28,390 nucleotides of DNA from Flavobacteriales bacterium (GTDB lineage Bacteria; Bacteroidota; Bacteroidia; Flavobacteriales; UBA7430). The first letter of the stretch is position 1; the number at the start of each line of letters is the position of its first letter. The stretch lies in contig JANXFM010000052.1 of NCBI GenBank assembly GCA_024959975.1, positions 1-28,390 of the forward strand. The letters run 5' to 3'. Positions 1-6,667 of the stretch are shown here, piece by piece. Below the pieces are notes generated by a model that made no database searches, had not been told where the DNA came from, and saw nothing but the letters and a program-made list of their open reading frames with translations. Made by a program: the position numbers and the translations under genes.

Positions 1-1
1 T

Positions 2-169
2 AAAACCGGGAAGATCACCAAAGTCATGGTGGTAAGAGGTGATGATAAGCATCTTAAACAAGAAGCAATACGTTTGGTGAATTCTATTCCAAAATTACAA
101 GCTGCGAAACAAAGAGGGAAGTCCGTTCCTTGTAGCTTTACGGTTCCGATTAACTTTAAATTACAATAA
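2..169 (+). CDS. TonB-like protein, C-terminal fragment (5' end outside window)
   Basis: An open frame enters from the left edge and stops at TAA 167-169, giving 55 residues. It reads G-K-I-T-K-V-M-V-V-R-G, then a helix containing E-A-I-R-L-V-N-S-I-P, then K-Q-R-G-K-S-V-P and the final F-T-V-P-I-N-F-K-L. This is the characteristic end of the TonB C-terminal domain as found in Bacteroidota TonB and TonB-like proteins, which span the periplasm and pass energy from ExbB/ExbD to outer-membrane receptors. The part that would carry the membrane anchor and linker is outside the window, so I cannot tell a true TonB from another protein with this domain, such as a BlaR1-type fusion. A terminator-like hairpin follows directly. 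Confidence 0.8.
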   Translation, partial: KTGKITKVMVVRGDDKHLKQEAIRLVNSIPKLQAAKQRGKSVPCSFTVPINFKLQ

Positions 170-197
170 AAAATCCCACTTCAGGTGGAATTTTTTA
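170..197. terminator. Two-way intrinsic terminator between tonB-like gene and galE
   Basis: A stem with CCAC (176-179) pairing GTGG (185-188) over a 5-base loop is flanked by an A-run on the left and a T-run on the right. These also pair, so either strand gives a hairpin followed by U's. It sits just after the tonB-like stop codon and downstream of the converging galE, so it can serve both. Confidence 0.75.
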
Positions 198-247
198 GTT
201 GTTTAGGATTGTCCGCTTGAGGGGTGTTGTTAATGACTAATTATCAA

Positions 248-1267
248 TTATTTCCTGTCTAAGTTTTTTTGCCACCTCCAGGCATCTTTCATAGCATCAT
301 CGATAGAATATTTCGCTTTCCATTTGAGGGTTTTTTCAGCCAGATCGGTAGCGGCATAAATTTGTTCAATGTCCCCGTCTCGTTTAGGACCAATCTTGTA
401 ATTCAATTTAAGTTGATTTACTTTTTCAAAAGACTTGATGGCTTCCAAAACAGAGCTTCCTTTGCCCGTACCTACGTTTAAAGTGTACGATCTATCATTT
501 TCACACATGGTAAGTAGTGACCGAACATGCGCATCAGCAAGATCCATTACGTGAATGTAATCGCGAACACAGGTTCCGTCTTCGGTATTGTAGGTATCGC
601 CAAAAATAGTGATGTGTTCTCGTATGCCTGCAGCAGTTTCTGTAATAAAGGGAACTAAAAAATTTGGAGTGCCAATAGGGAGTTCTCCAATTAATCCGGA
701 AGAATGTGCGCCAATAGCATTGAAATAACGAAGTATTACTACCCGTGTTAATTTGTTTGACCTGAGGCAATCTGCAATCATATTTTCACACGCTTGTTTG
801 GTGAAACCGTAAGGAGATTCGGCTTGTTTTATTGGATGATCTTCTGTTACGGGTAAATAGTCAGGTTCTCCGTAAACGGTACAAGAGGAAGAGAAAACTA
901 AATTTTCAACTCCAAATTCGTTCATCAGGTCGATTAGGCAGACAAGAGAGCCAACATTGTTTTGGTAGTATTTTAAAGGTTGTTCAACAGATTCGCCAAC
1001 GGCCTTGAGAGCTGCAAAATGAATAACACCATGTAAATTTTCTTTGATAAAAATAGCTCTTAAAGCTTTTTTATCCGTGCAGTCAATGGTGTAATTTTTT
1101 ATTGTTTTCCCTGTTAATTCAGAAAGTCGGTTAAGGATCCAGGGTTCTGAATTTGAAAAATTGTCTGCAATAACAGGTTCAAATCCTGCCTCTAGTAGGG
1201 CTACAACGGTGTGGGTGCCTATGTATCCGGCGCCACCGGTAACGAGTATTTTTTTAGTATTTTCGAT
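248..1267 (-). CDS. galE: UDP-glucose 4-epimerase (non-ATG start, probably ATC)
   Basis: GalE interconverts UDP-glucose and UDP-galactose for sugar metabolism and surface polysaccharides. The frame is open and uninterrupted from TAA 1286-1288 down to the stop at 248-250. Near the start it has the NAD-binding G-G-A-G-Y-I-G, then H-F-A-A-L-K-A-V-G-E-S, the catalytic Ser region S-S-S-C-T-V-Y-G and the Y-G-x-x-K pair (S-P-Y-G-F-T-K), then N-A-I-G-A-H and the C-terminal N-V-G-T-G domain. The first ATG (923-925) lies about 114 codons in, well after the NAD motif, so it cannot be the start. No ATG, GTG or TTG is present upstream in frame. ATC at 1265-1267 would give I/M-E-N-T-K-K-I-L-V-T-G-G and a 339-residue protein, the normal family length. 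Product is certain; the start is inferred. Confidence 0.9.
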   Translation of the reverse strand: MENTKKILVTGGAGYIGTHTVVALLEAGFEPVIADNFSNSEPWILNRLSELTGKTIKNYTIDCTDKKALRAIFIKENLHGVIHFAALKAVGESVEQPLKYYQNNVGSLVCLIDLMNEFGVENLVFSSSCTVYGEPDYLPVTEDHPIKQAESPYGFTKQACENMIADCLRSNKLTRVVILRYFNAIGAHSSGLIGELPIGTPNFLVPFITETAAGIREHITIFGDTYNTEDGTCVRDYIHVMDLADAHVRSLLTMCENDRSYTLNVGTGKGSSVLEAIKSFEKVNQLKLNYKIGPKRDGDIEQIYAATDLAEKTLKWKAKYSIDDAMKDAWRWQKNLDRK

Positions 1268-1313
1268 CGTTTTATTGTGTGTAAATTAATTAGGGATCAT
1301 AATAATCTGAAAG

Positions 1314-1333
1314 CAAAAATAGTGTTATTTTTG
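1314..1333. promoter_or_regulatory. Palindrome holding two divergent Bacteroidota -7 boxes
   Basis: CAAAAATA, four bases GTGT, then TATTTTTG form a perfect 8-bp inverted repeat. Each arm read outward fits the Bacteroidota -7 consensus TAnnTTTG: 1314-1321 on the minus strand points to galE (start about 1267), and 1326-1333 on the plus strand points to the NusG-like gene (start 1366). I see no clear -33 TTTG at the right distance for either. It could instead be a repressor operator or a hairpin. Confidence 0.5.
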
Positions 1334-1365
1334 AATATGATTCACCATTAATAGAGATAATCAGA

Positions 1366-1857
1366 GTGATTTGGAGCGTACTTTACACAAAGCCTAGGAA
1401 TGAAAAGAAAGTATTTGAAAGACTTTCTAAGCAAGGCATAGAGTCTTATTGCCCTTGTCAAAAAATATTGAAACAATGGTCGGATCGAAAAAAATGGGTA
1501 GAAGAGCCCATTTTTAAATCTTACATTTTCATTAAATCTCCGGCTACAGAGTCAGAGAAAGTGGCAATTCTTCAAACGCCGGGAGTCGTTCGATTTCTTT
1601 ATTGGTTAGGCAAGCCGGCTCAGGTTAAGCAGATTGAAATTGAGGCAATCCAAAACTTTTTGGGTGAATATGAATTGGTTGATACTGTTTCTTTTGAATC
1701 CGGCTCTAAGCTTAATATTAAAGAAGGTGCATTAAAAGGAGCAAAGGGAATTGTTCTTTATCAAACCAAAAACGAGGTAGTTTTAAGAATAGAAAAATTA
1801 GGAATGTCTTTGGTGGCCCGACTATCTAAGCTTAATGTAGAGCGACTGAATTCATAA
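1366..1857 (+). CDS. NusG-family transcription antitermination protein (UpxY/RfaH-like paralogue)
   Basis: The 163-residue product has an N-terminal NusG (NGN) domain opening W-S-V-L-Y-T-K-P-R-N-E-K-K-V, with P-I-F-K-S-Y-I-F-I at 48-56 and T-P-G-V-V-R-F at 71-77, and a C-terminal KOW-type domain at about 113-150 (I-K-E-G-A-L-K-G-A-K-G-I-V). Such proteins bind RNA polymerase and suppress pausing. The length and sequence fit the specialised paralogues that act on polysaccharide operons (UpxY in Bacteroides, RfaH in enterics) better than housekeeping NusG, which usually lies beside rplK and secE. The start is GTG. The gene diverges from galE, and its last 6 bp overlap the 3' end of the converging merR gene, so no operon follows it directly. 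Its targets are unknown. Confidence 0.8.
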   Translation: MIWSVLYTKPRNEKKVFERLSKQGIESYCPCQKILKQWSDRKKWVEEPIFKSYIFIKSPATESEKVAILQTPGVVRFLYWLGKPAQVKQIEIEAIQNFLGEYELVDTVSFESGSKLNIKEGALKGAKGIVLYQTKNEVVLRIEKLGMSLVARLSKLNVERLNS

Positions 1858-2187
1858 GACCTCTCTTATGGCAACCAGTTGGGCACGGATATCTTTGAGC
1901 TGATTAACAATTTCAACATTTTTTATGGTATCCTCTTTATTTTCGCGAAGCTTTTTTTTGGCCCCATCGAGCGTGTAGCCTCTTTCTTTAACCAGATGAA
2001 AGATGATCTTAAAATTATCAATGTCCTTATCTGTAAAATAGCGATTTCCCTTTTTATTCTTTTTTGGTTTGATAATACTAAATTCCTTTTCCCAAAAGCG
2101 AATTAAAGAGTTGTTTACATCAAACATGGCAGCAACTTCCCCTATGGAATAGTAGATTTTTTTGATGGGTTTTTGTCTTAAAGGCAT
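1852..2187 (-). CDS. MerR-family transcriptional regulator, short form
   Basis: This 111-residue protein has a MerR helix-turn-helix: Y-S-I-G-E-V-A-A-M-F at 13-22, then S-L-I-R-F-W-E-K-E-F at 27-36, the wing with G-N-R-Y-F-T at 47-52, and a second helical pair with G-Y-T-L-D-G-A-K-K-K-L at 70-80. The remaining 30 residues are helical and fit the dimerising coiled coil. There is no effector domain and no cysteine, so metal sensing of the classic MerR kind is not supported. It starts 9 bp after the M23 peptidase gene, which implies co-transcription. Its DNA target and signal cannot be read from the sequence. Confidence 0.85.
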   Translation of the reverse strand: MPLRQKPIKKIYYSIGEVAAMFDVNNSLIRFWEKEFSIIKPKKNKKGNRYFTDKDIDNFKIIFHLVKERGYTLDGAKKKLRENKEDTIKNVEIVNQLKDIRAQLVAIREVL

Positions 2188-2196
2188 AGCCCTAAT

Positions 2197-3204
2197 TTAA
2201 TCAAAAGATTGATTTTCCTGAGATGAAAGTTCTAACATTTTGTCGTACTCTTCGGCTGTCAGATCGTTGAAGTAGTAATTAACAGGATTTACCCTTTTTT
2301 TATCTTTAACGATTTCGTAGTGTAGATGAGGAGCTGTAGAGGTTCCGGAGTTACCAACATAGCCGATGATATCGCCTCGTTGAACTTTTTGATTTCTTTT
2401 AACGATGAATTTGTCTAAATGCGCATAAAAGGTTTCGTAACCGTAGCCATGATCTATGCGTATTTGATTTCCATATCCTCTTTTCGAACGTTTTGCTTTT
2501 TCAATAGTCCCGTTTCCCGTTGCGTACACAGGGGTTCCTTTGGGAGCAGAAAAGTCCATTCCCCAGTGCATTTTACGTGTTTTGTAAATGGGGTGAATGC
2601 GATATCCGTATCCTGAAGCCATTCTTTTTAAATTCTTATTTGCCACAGGTTGAATGGCAGGGATATGCGTTAACATTTCTTCTTTATTCTGAACCATTTT
2701 GAGTACGTCGTCAAAAGATTTTGATTGTACATAAATAGATTTAGATAGTTGGTCGACTTTTCGGTTTAAGTCACTGATGAGTTTTGAATGTTGAAACCCT
2801 TCGTATTTTCTGTATCTGTTAACACCCCCAAAACCGGCTTTTCTTATGCTGGCATCGATGGGTTCTGCTTCAAAAATTACGCGATAAATATTGTCATCTC
2901 TTTCTTGAAGTTCGTCTAAAATTATGGAGGAGTTTGAAATTTGATCCTCTAATAGCTCATATTGAACGAGAAGATTGTTTATTTCTCTTTTTAATTCTTT
3001 TTCTTTGGGAGAGTCAAAAAGAGTAAAAAACAACATAACTAAACCCAGAGCTACAGTGGTAGAGCTGGCGACAAATAAAAGAACGCGCATAAACATTTGA
3101 ACTTTAGATCGCTCAATTTTTTTGTACGATAAAGTTTTCTTGTCGTAATAATATTTGACCCTGGTCATATGCTGTAAAATTTGGCTAAATTTGTCTTTTC
3201 TCAT
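2197..3204 (-). CDS. Membrane-anchored M23 family metallopeptidase (LytM-type)
   Basis: The 335-residue protein has a basic cytoplasmic tail, one membrane segment at about 40-62, a coiled-coil stretch at about 66-100, and a C-terminal peptidase M23 domain from about 195. All zinc-site residues are present: H213 and D217 in H-W-G-M-D, and H293 and H295 in H-L-H-Y-E, with H262 in A-H-L as the extra catalytic His. The expected role is cutting peptide cross-links in peptidoglycan, or activating other cell-wall hydrolases, from the outer face of the inner membrane. Because the metal ligands are intact, it is probably active, unlike degenerate LytM factors such as EnvC. It is followed by merR and diverges from alaS; its first codons overlap the likely alaS promoter region. 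Confidence 0.9.
   Translation of the reverse strand: MRKDKFSQILQHMTRVKYYYDKKTLSYKKIERSKVQMFMRVLLFVASSTTVALGLVMLFFTLFDSPKEKELKREINNLLVQYELLEDQISNSSIILDELQERDDNIYRVIFEAEPIDASIRKAGFGGVNRYRKYEGFQHSKLISDLNRKVDQLSKSIYVQSKSFDDVLKMVQNKEEMLTHIPAIQPVANKNLKRMASGYGYRIHPIYKTRKMHWGMDFSAPKGTPVYATGNGTIEKAKRSKRGYGNQIRIDHGYGYETFYAHLDKFIVKRNQKVQRGDIIGYVGNSGTSTAPHLHYEIVKDKKRVNPVNYYFNDLTAEEYDKMLELSSQENQSFD
3186..3193 (+). promoter_or_regulatory. Candidate -7 box for alaS
   Basis: TAAATTTG fits the TAnnTTTG -7 consensus and points at alaS, leaving a leader of roughly 115 bases before ATG 3310. It lies inside the first codons of the divergent M23 gene. No well-spaced -33 box is seen, and chance matches are common in AT-rich DNA. 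Confidence 0.3.
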
Positions 3205-3309
3205 TTAGCTCAATACGGGCGCAATTTAAGAAAATCTTGCTTAAGGTCTTTTTTAAAGGAAAAGAGTGAGATGTTTAAAACGATACATTACACAGATAGT
3301 ACCCCTAAT

Positions 3310-5910
3310 ATGAAGTCTCAACAAATACGTCAGAAGTTTTTAGATTTTTTTAAAGACAAAGGTCATGCGGTTGTCAGTTCAGCACCGATTGTCATAAAAA
3401 ATGATCCTACTTTGATGTTTACCAATGCCGGGATGAATCAGTTTAAAGATTTATTCCTGGGAATTAGTGAAGTTAAAGATGCACGGGTAGTAAACAGTCA
3501 AAAGTGTTTGCGTGTTTCCGGTAAACATAATGATCTTGATGAGGTAGGTCATGATACGTACCATCATACGATGTTTGAAATGTTGGGGAATTGGTCTTTT
3601 GGCGATTATTTTAAAAAAGAAGCGATTGACTGGGCCTGGGAACTGTTGACAGACGTTTATGGTATCGATAAAGATCGTTTGTATGTTACGGTTTTTGAAG
3701 GTGCAAAAGAAGACAAGCTTGAGAAGGATCAGGAGGCTTATGATTGTTGGAAAGCTCATATTTCCGAAGACCGAATCCTAAACGGAAATAAAAAAGATAA
3801 TTTCTGGGAAATGGGAGATGTAGGTCCTTGTGGTCCTTGTTCGGAAATTCATATTGATCTGCGCTCGGATGAAGATCGGGCAAAAGTTGATGCAAGAACC
3901 CTGGTAAATTATGACCATCCACAAATGGTTGAAGTGTGGAATTTAGTTTTCATGCAATACAACAGAAGGTCTAACGGAAGTTTGGAGAACCTACCCAATA
4001 CTCATGTAGATACAGGAATGGGCTTTGAGCGTTTGGCCATGGCACTTCAGGGGAAACAATCCAATTACGATACAGATGTTTTTACACCATTAATTCAGAA
4101 AGTATGTGCAATTACAGGCTTTGAATATGGTAAAGATGAGAAAACAGATATTGCTCTTCGTGTTATTTCAGACCATGTAAGAGCGATTGCTTTTGCAGTT
4201 GCTGATGGTCAACTTCCATCGAATAATGGTGCCGGATACGTGATTCGAAGGATTTTACGTAGAGCAGTTCGTTATGGGTTTACCTTTTTAAACGTAAAAG
4301 GTCCGTTTATGTATCAGTTGGTAGCCGTTTTAGTTGATCAAATGGGGGAATTCTTTCCTGAGATTAAAAAACAACAAACGCTTGCTGAGAAAGTCATTCA
4401 GGAAGAAGAAAATTCATTTATGCGTACTTTAGAAAATGGTCTGAAGCGTATTGATGACATGATGAATTCTTCAAAAGAAACTATTATTGAAGGGTCGAAA
4501 GCTTTTGAGTTGTATGATACTTACGGGTTTCCAATTGATTTAACTGCTTTAATTCTTTCCGAAAATGGAAAAGAAGTTGACATGGAAGGTTTTGATGCTG
4601 AAATGAAAAAGCAAAAAGAACGAGCACGTGCTGCTTCAGTAGTTGAAACAGAAGATTGGGTGACTTTATTTGAAACGGAAACATCGTTTTTAGGTTACGA
4701 TCAATTATCTGCTGATATTAAGATTAGTCAGTACAGAAAAGTTAAGCAAAAAGGGAAGTCATTCTACCAATTGGTATTTGATAAAACACCTTTTTATGCC
4801 GAAGGTGGTGGTCAGGTAGGAGATAAGGGAACCATTAGTTCTAATGGCAAGCGTATTCCAATTTTTAATACCAAAAAGGAGAACAATCTTATTGTTCACT
4901 TTACTACAGAATTGCCTGAAGACCCATCGGATGAGTTTGTAGCAGAGGTTGACGCACATAAAAGGTTGCTAACAGAGAATAATCATTCTTCAACGCATCT
5001 ATTACACGAAGCTTTAAGAGCTGTTTTAGGTACGCATGTAGAACAAAAAGGTTCTTTGGTAAACGATCAATACCTGCGTTTCGACTTTTCGCATTTCTCT
5101 AAAATGACTGATGAAGAGCTTCAGCAGGTAGAAGATATTGTGAATGCTAAAATACGTGAGAATATTGCTTTAAATGAAAAGCGTGCTATTCCAATGAGTG
5201 AGGCAGAGCAGATGGGAGCTATGATGCTTTTTGGAGAAAAATATGGTGATGCTGTTCGCGTCATTCAATTTGGAAGCTCTGTAGAACTTTGTGGTGGCTG
5301 TCATGTAGCATCTACAGGTCAGATAGGGGTGATTAAAATCACATCCGAAGCCGGTGTTGCGGCAGGGATAAGACGTATTGAGGCCATAACTTCTGAGAAA
5401 GCATTCGATTACTACAAAAAACAAGAAGAAACCTTAAATGAACTTCGTTCTTTATTAAAGAATGCAAATGATCCTGTAAAAGGTGTAGAAAGTCTGATAA
5501 AGGAAAAAACGGAGCTTGAAAAGAAATTAAGCCTACTCGTTGCAGAAAAGGCGAAAGGTTTGAAATCTGACTTAATAAAGTCAGCGACAGAAATTAATGG
5601 TGTTAACTTTATTAGTGCCATTGTCGATCTGGAACCCGGAGCGATGAAAGACCTTTCTTTTGCGTGTAAGAAAGAATTGGGCAATCTATTGATGGTTTTG
5701 GGGGCTGAGCATAATGGTAAGGCTAATTTAAGTGTAGCTATTTCTGAAGATCTTATTGATAGCAAGGGATTAAATGCCGGTCAGATGATACGAGAAATCG
5801 CTAAAGAAATTCAAGGCGGTGGCGGTGGTCAGGCCTTTTTTGCTACCGCAGGGGGTAAAAACCCTAGTGGCTTACAGAATGCTTTGGAGAAAGCCAAGAC
5901 TCTTTTGTAG
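3310..5910 (+). CDS. alaS: Alanine--tRNA ligase
   Basis: AlaRS attaches alanine to tRNA-Ala in the cytoplasm and edits mischarged serine and glycine. From ATG 3310 the product has 866 residues, the normal family size, and begins M-K-S-Q-Q-I-R-Q-K-F-L-D-F-F as in other Bacteroidota. The class II catalytic domain is N-terminal (F-T-N-A-G-M-N-Q-F-K-D; Q-K-C-L-R-V-S-G-K-H-N-D-L). The editing domain carries the zinc motif H559-x3-H563 and C661-x3-H665. The C-terminal C-Ala/DHHA1 region ends with the glycine run near residue 836 (G-G-G-G-G-Q). ATG 3271 is a possible earlier start; a TTG at 3181 would overlap the M23 gene and is unlikely. A strong terminator follows. Confidence 0.97.
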   Translation: MKSQQIRQKFLDFFKDKGHAVVSSAPIVIKNDPTLMFTNAGMNQFKDLFLGISEVKDARVVNSQKCLRVSGKHNDLDEVGHDTYHHTMFEMLGNWSFGDYFKKEAIDWAWELLTDVYGIDKDRLYVTVFEGAKEDKLEKDQEAYDCWKAHISEDRILNGNKKDNFWEMGDVGPCGPCSEIHIDLRSDEDRAKVDARTLVNYDHPQMVEVWNLVFMQYNRRSNGSLENLPNTHVDTGMGFERLAMALQGKQSNYDTDVFTPLIQKVCAITGFEYGKDEKTDIALRVISDHVRAIAFAVADGQLPSNNGAGYVIRRILRRAVRYGFTFLNVKGPFMYQLVAVLVDQMGEFFPEIKKQQTLAEKVIQEEENSFMRTLENGLKRIDDMMNSSKETIIEGSKAFELYDTYGFPIDLTALILSENGKEVDMEGFDAEMKKQKERARAASVVETEDWVTLFETETSFLGYDQLSADIKISQYRKVKQKGKSFYQLVFDKTPFYAEGGGQVGDKGTISSNGKRIPIFNTKKENNLIVHFTTELPEDPSDEFVAEVDAHKRLLTENNHSSTHLLHEALRAVLGTHVEQKGSLVNDQYLRFDFSHFSKMTDEELQQVEDIVNAKIRENIALNEKRAIPMSEAEQMGAMMLFGEKYGDAVRVIQFGSSVELCGGCHVASTGQIGVIKITSEAGVAAGIRRIEAITSEKAFDYYKKQEETLNELRSLLKNANDPVKGVESLIKEKTELEKKLSLLVAEKAKGLKSDLIKSATEINGVNFISAIVDLEPGAMKDLSFACKKELGNLLMVLGAEHNGKANLSVAISEDLIDSKGLNAGQMIREIAKEIQGGGGGQAFFATAGGKNPSGLQNALEKAKTLL

Positions 5911-5935
5911 TAATCTTTTAGCAATAAAAATACCG

Positions 5936-5965
5936 GCCGTTTCAGTAATGAGACGGCTTTTTTTT
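5936..5965. terminator. Intrinsic terminator after alaS
   Basis: GCCGTTTC (5936-5943) pairs GAGACGGC (5950-5957) with one G-T wobble and a 6-base loop, followed by eight T's (5958-5965). On the opposite strand the hairpin is followed by a weaker U-rich tract, so it may also stop transcripts from the converging DUF2007 gene. Confidence 0.88.
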
Positions 5966-6036
5966 GCATCAGCATCCCTTTCCTGTTAGGGGTGATGAAA
6001 CAATTTACCTTGGGGCCTTAAACAAACGCTAATGGA

Positions 6037-6270
6037 CTAGGATGGTTTTTTTGCATTTTTTATGGCTTGCAACGCTTCGGAAAGGTCTTCTTTTGTGACC
6101 ATTACCCGAACAGAATTTTCTGAACCCGGATTAACCCATCCGGCCATCATACTGTTATGGAAATCGTCTCTAATTACACATTGTATCTCTTTTTCCTGAA
6201 GGACGTCGGCGATAAATTGTGCATTAACAAAAGAACCTGAGTAAATAATTTTTAAATAACCTGCGGGCAT
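6037..6270 (-). CDS. DUF2007 domain protein
   Basis: This 77-residue cytoplasmic protein contains the DUF2007 fold: an opening beta strand (L-K-I-I-Y-S-G-S-F), then the helix A-Q-F-I-A-D-V-L-Q-E-K-E-I, then C-V-I-R-D-D, a P-G-S-E-N stretch and V-R-V-M-V-T-K-E-D-L-S-E-A-L. The family is described only as putative signal-transducing proteins; structurally it resembles small ferredoxin-like or PII-like domains. It has no signal peptide or membrane segment. It converges on alaS and is separated from the next minus-strand gene by about 170 AT-rich bases in which I see no gene, so it is probably transcribed on its own. Function unknown. Confidence 0.8.
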   Translation of the reverse strand: MPAGYLKIIYSGSFVNAQFIADVLQEKEIQCVIRDDFHNSMMAGWVNPGSENSVRVMVTKEDLSEALQAIKNAKKPS

Positions 6271-6442
6271 GTAAAATGATTTTAATTATTAATTATTTTG
6301 GGCTTCGAGTTTACGTTGAAATCTCATTATTTAACAGAGTACAATTTACTGAAAATAAATGAGAGAACAAAGAGATATTTAAAAATTCAGATTTGTTAAT
6401 AGGTTGAGTTAATTAATTGATTATGAAACTTTTCCAAAGTTA

Positions 6443-6628
6443 TCAAGGTCTTTTTTTTGTAGAAATTTTATTCTTATTAAACCCATAAGGGCAGTGTTTG
6501 CAACTATTCTCGCAACAATAACCTCTTTTTAGATGATACTTTTCTGTGTAAATAATGTATCCTTCTTCGGAATGATAATAATCTTCCGGGTCTAAATTTC
6601 GAAATTGAGAAAAGCTATCTGATTCCAT
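6443..6628 (-). CDS. DUF5522 small cysteine-rich protein
   Basis: The 61-residue product has the conserved DUF5522 pattern: Y-I-I-Y-T-E-K-Y-H-L-K-R-G-Y followed by four cysteines C38, C39, C43 and C46 in C-C-x3-C-x2-C-P-Y-G-F. Four closely spaced cysteines suggest a zinc or iron-sulfur site, but no function is established for the family to my knowledge. The end is basic (K-K-R-P). It is short, without a signal peptide, so probably cytoplasmic. It diverges from the PLP-enzyme gene with only 39 bp between the two start codons, so their promoters must overlap. The start at ATG 6626-6628 gives the usual family length. Confidence 0.8.
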   Translation of the reverse strand: MESDSFSQFRNLDPEDYYHSEEGYIIYTEKYHLKRGYCCENSCKHCPYGFNKNKISTKKRP

Positions 6629-6655
6629 AGTTGCCCAATTTACGATTTTCCCTTG

Positions 6656-6663
6656 TATCTTTG
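6656..6663 (+). promoter_or_regulatory. -7 promoter box immediately upstream of the PLP enzyme
   Basis: TATCTTTG is a perfect TAnnTTTG box ending 4 bases before ATG 6668. A TTG at 6631-6633 lies 22 bases upstream, at an acceptable -33 distance. Transcription starting about 7 bases after the box would fall on or next to the ATG, implying a leaderless or near-leaderless mRNA. Confidence 0.6.
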
Positions 6664-6667
6664 GCCG

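Noticed and set aside
269..481. Open frame on the plus strand under galE
   Set aside because: It is antisense to conserved galE codons and shows no recognisable domain. The same reasoning excludes other frames lying opposite alaS, the lipoprotein, lpx genes and proline dehydrogenase.
248..925. galE as a 225-residue truncated gene or pseudogene
   Set aside because: Codon-by-codon reading from 926 to 1285 shows the same frame open, with the complete NAD-binding domain. Only the start codon is unusual.
3181..3309. Longer alaS starting at TTG 3181
   Set aside because: It would overlap the start of the M23 gene, add 43 residues unlike other AlaRS proteins, and begin ahead of the likely -7 box. 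The family start M-K-S-Q is at 3310.
5967..5997. Hairpin CATCA...CCCT/AGGG...TGATG after the alaS terminator
   Set aside because: The stem has an unequal internal loop and no U-run on either side, so it is not a terminator; no RNA gene is evident.
6271..6442. Possible small gene or RNA in the gap between DUF2007 and DUF5522
   Set aside because: About 170 very AT-rich bases with no convincing open frame, hairpin with U-run, or clear promoter box.
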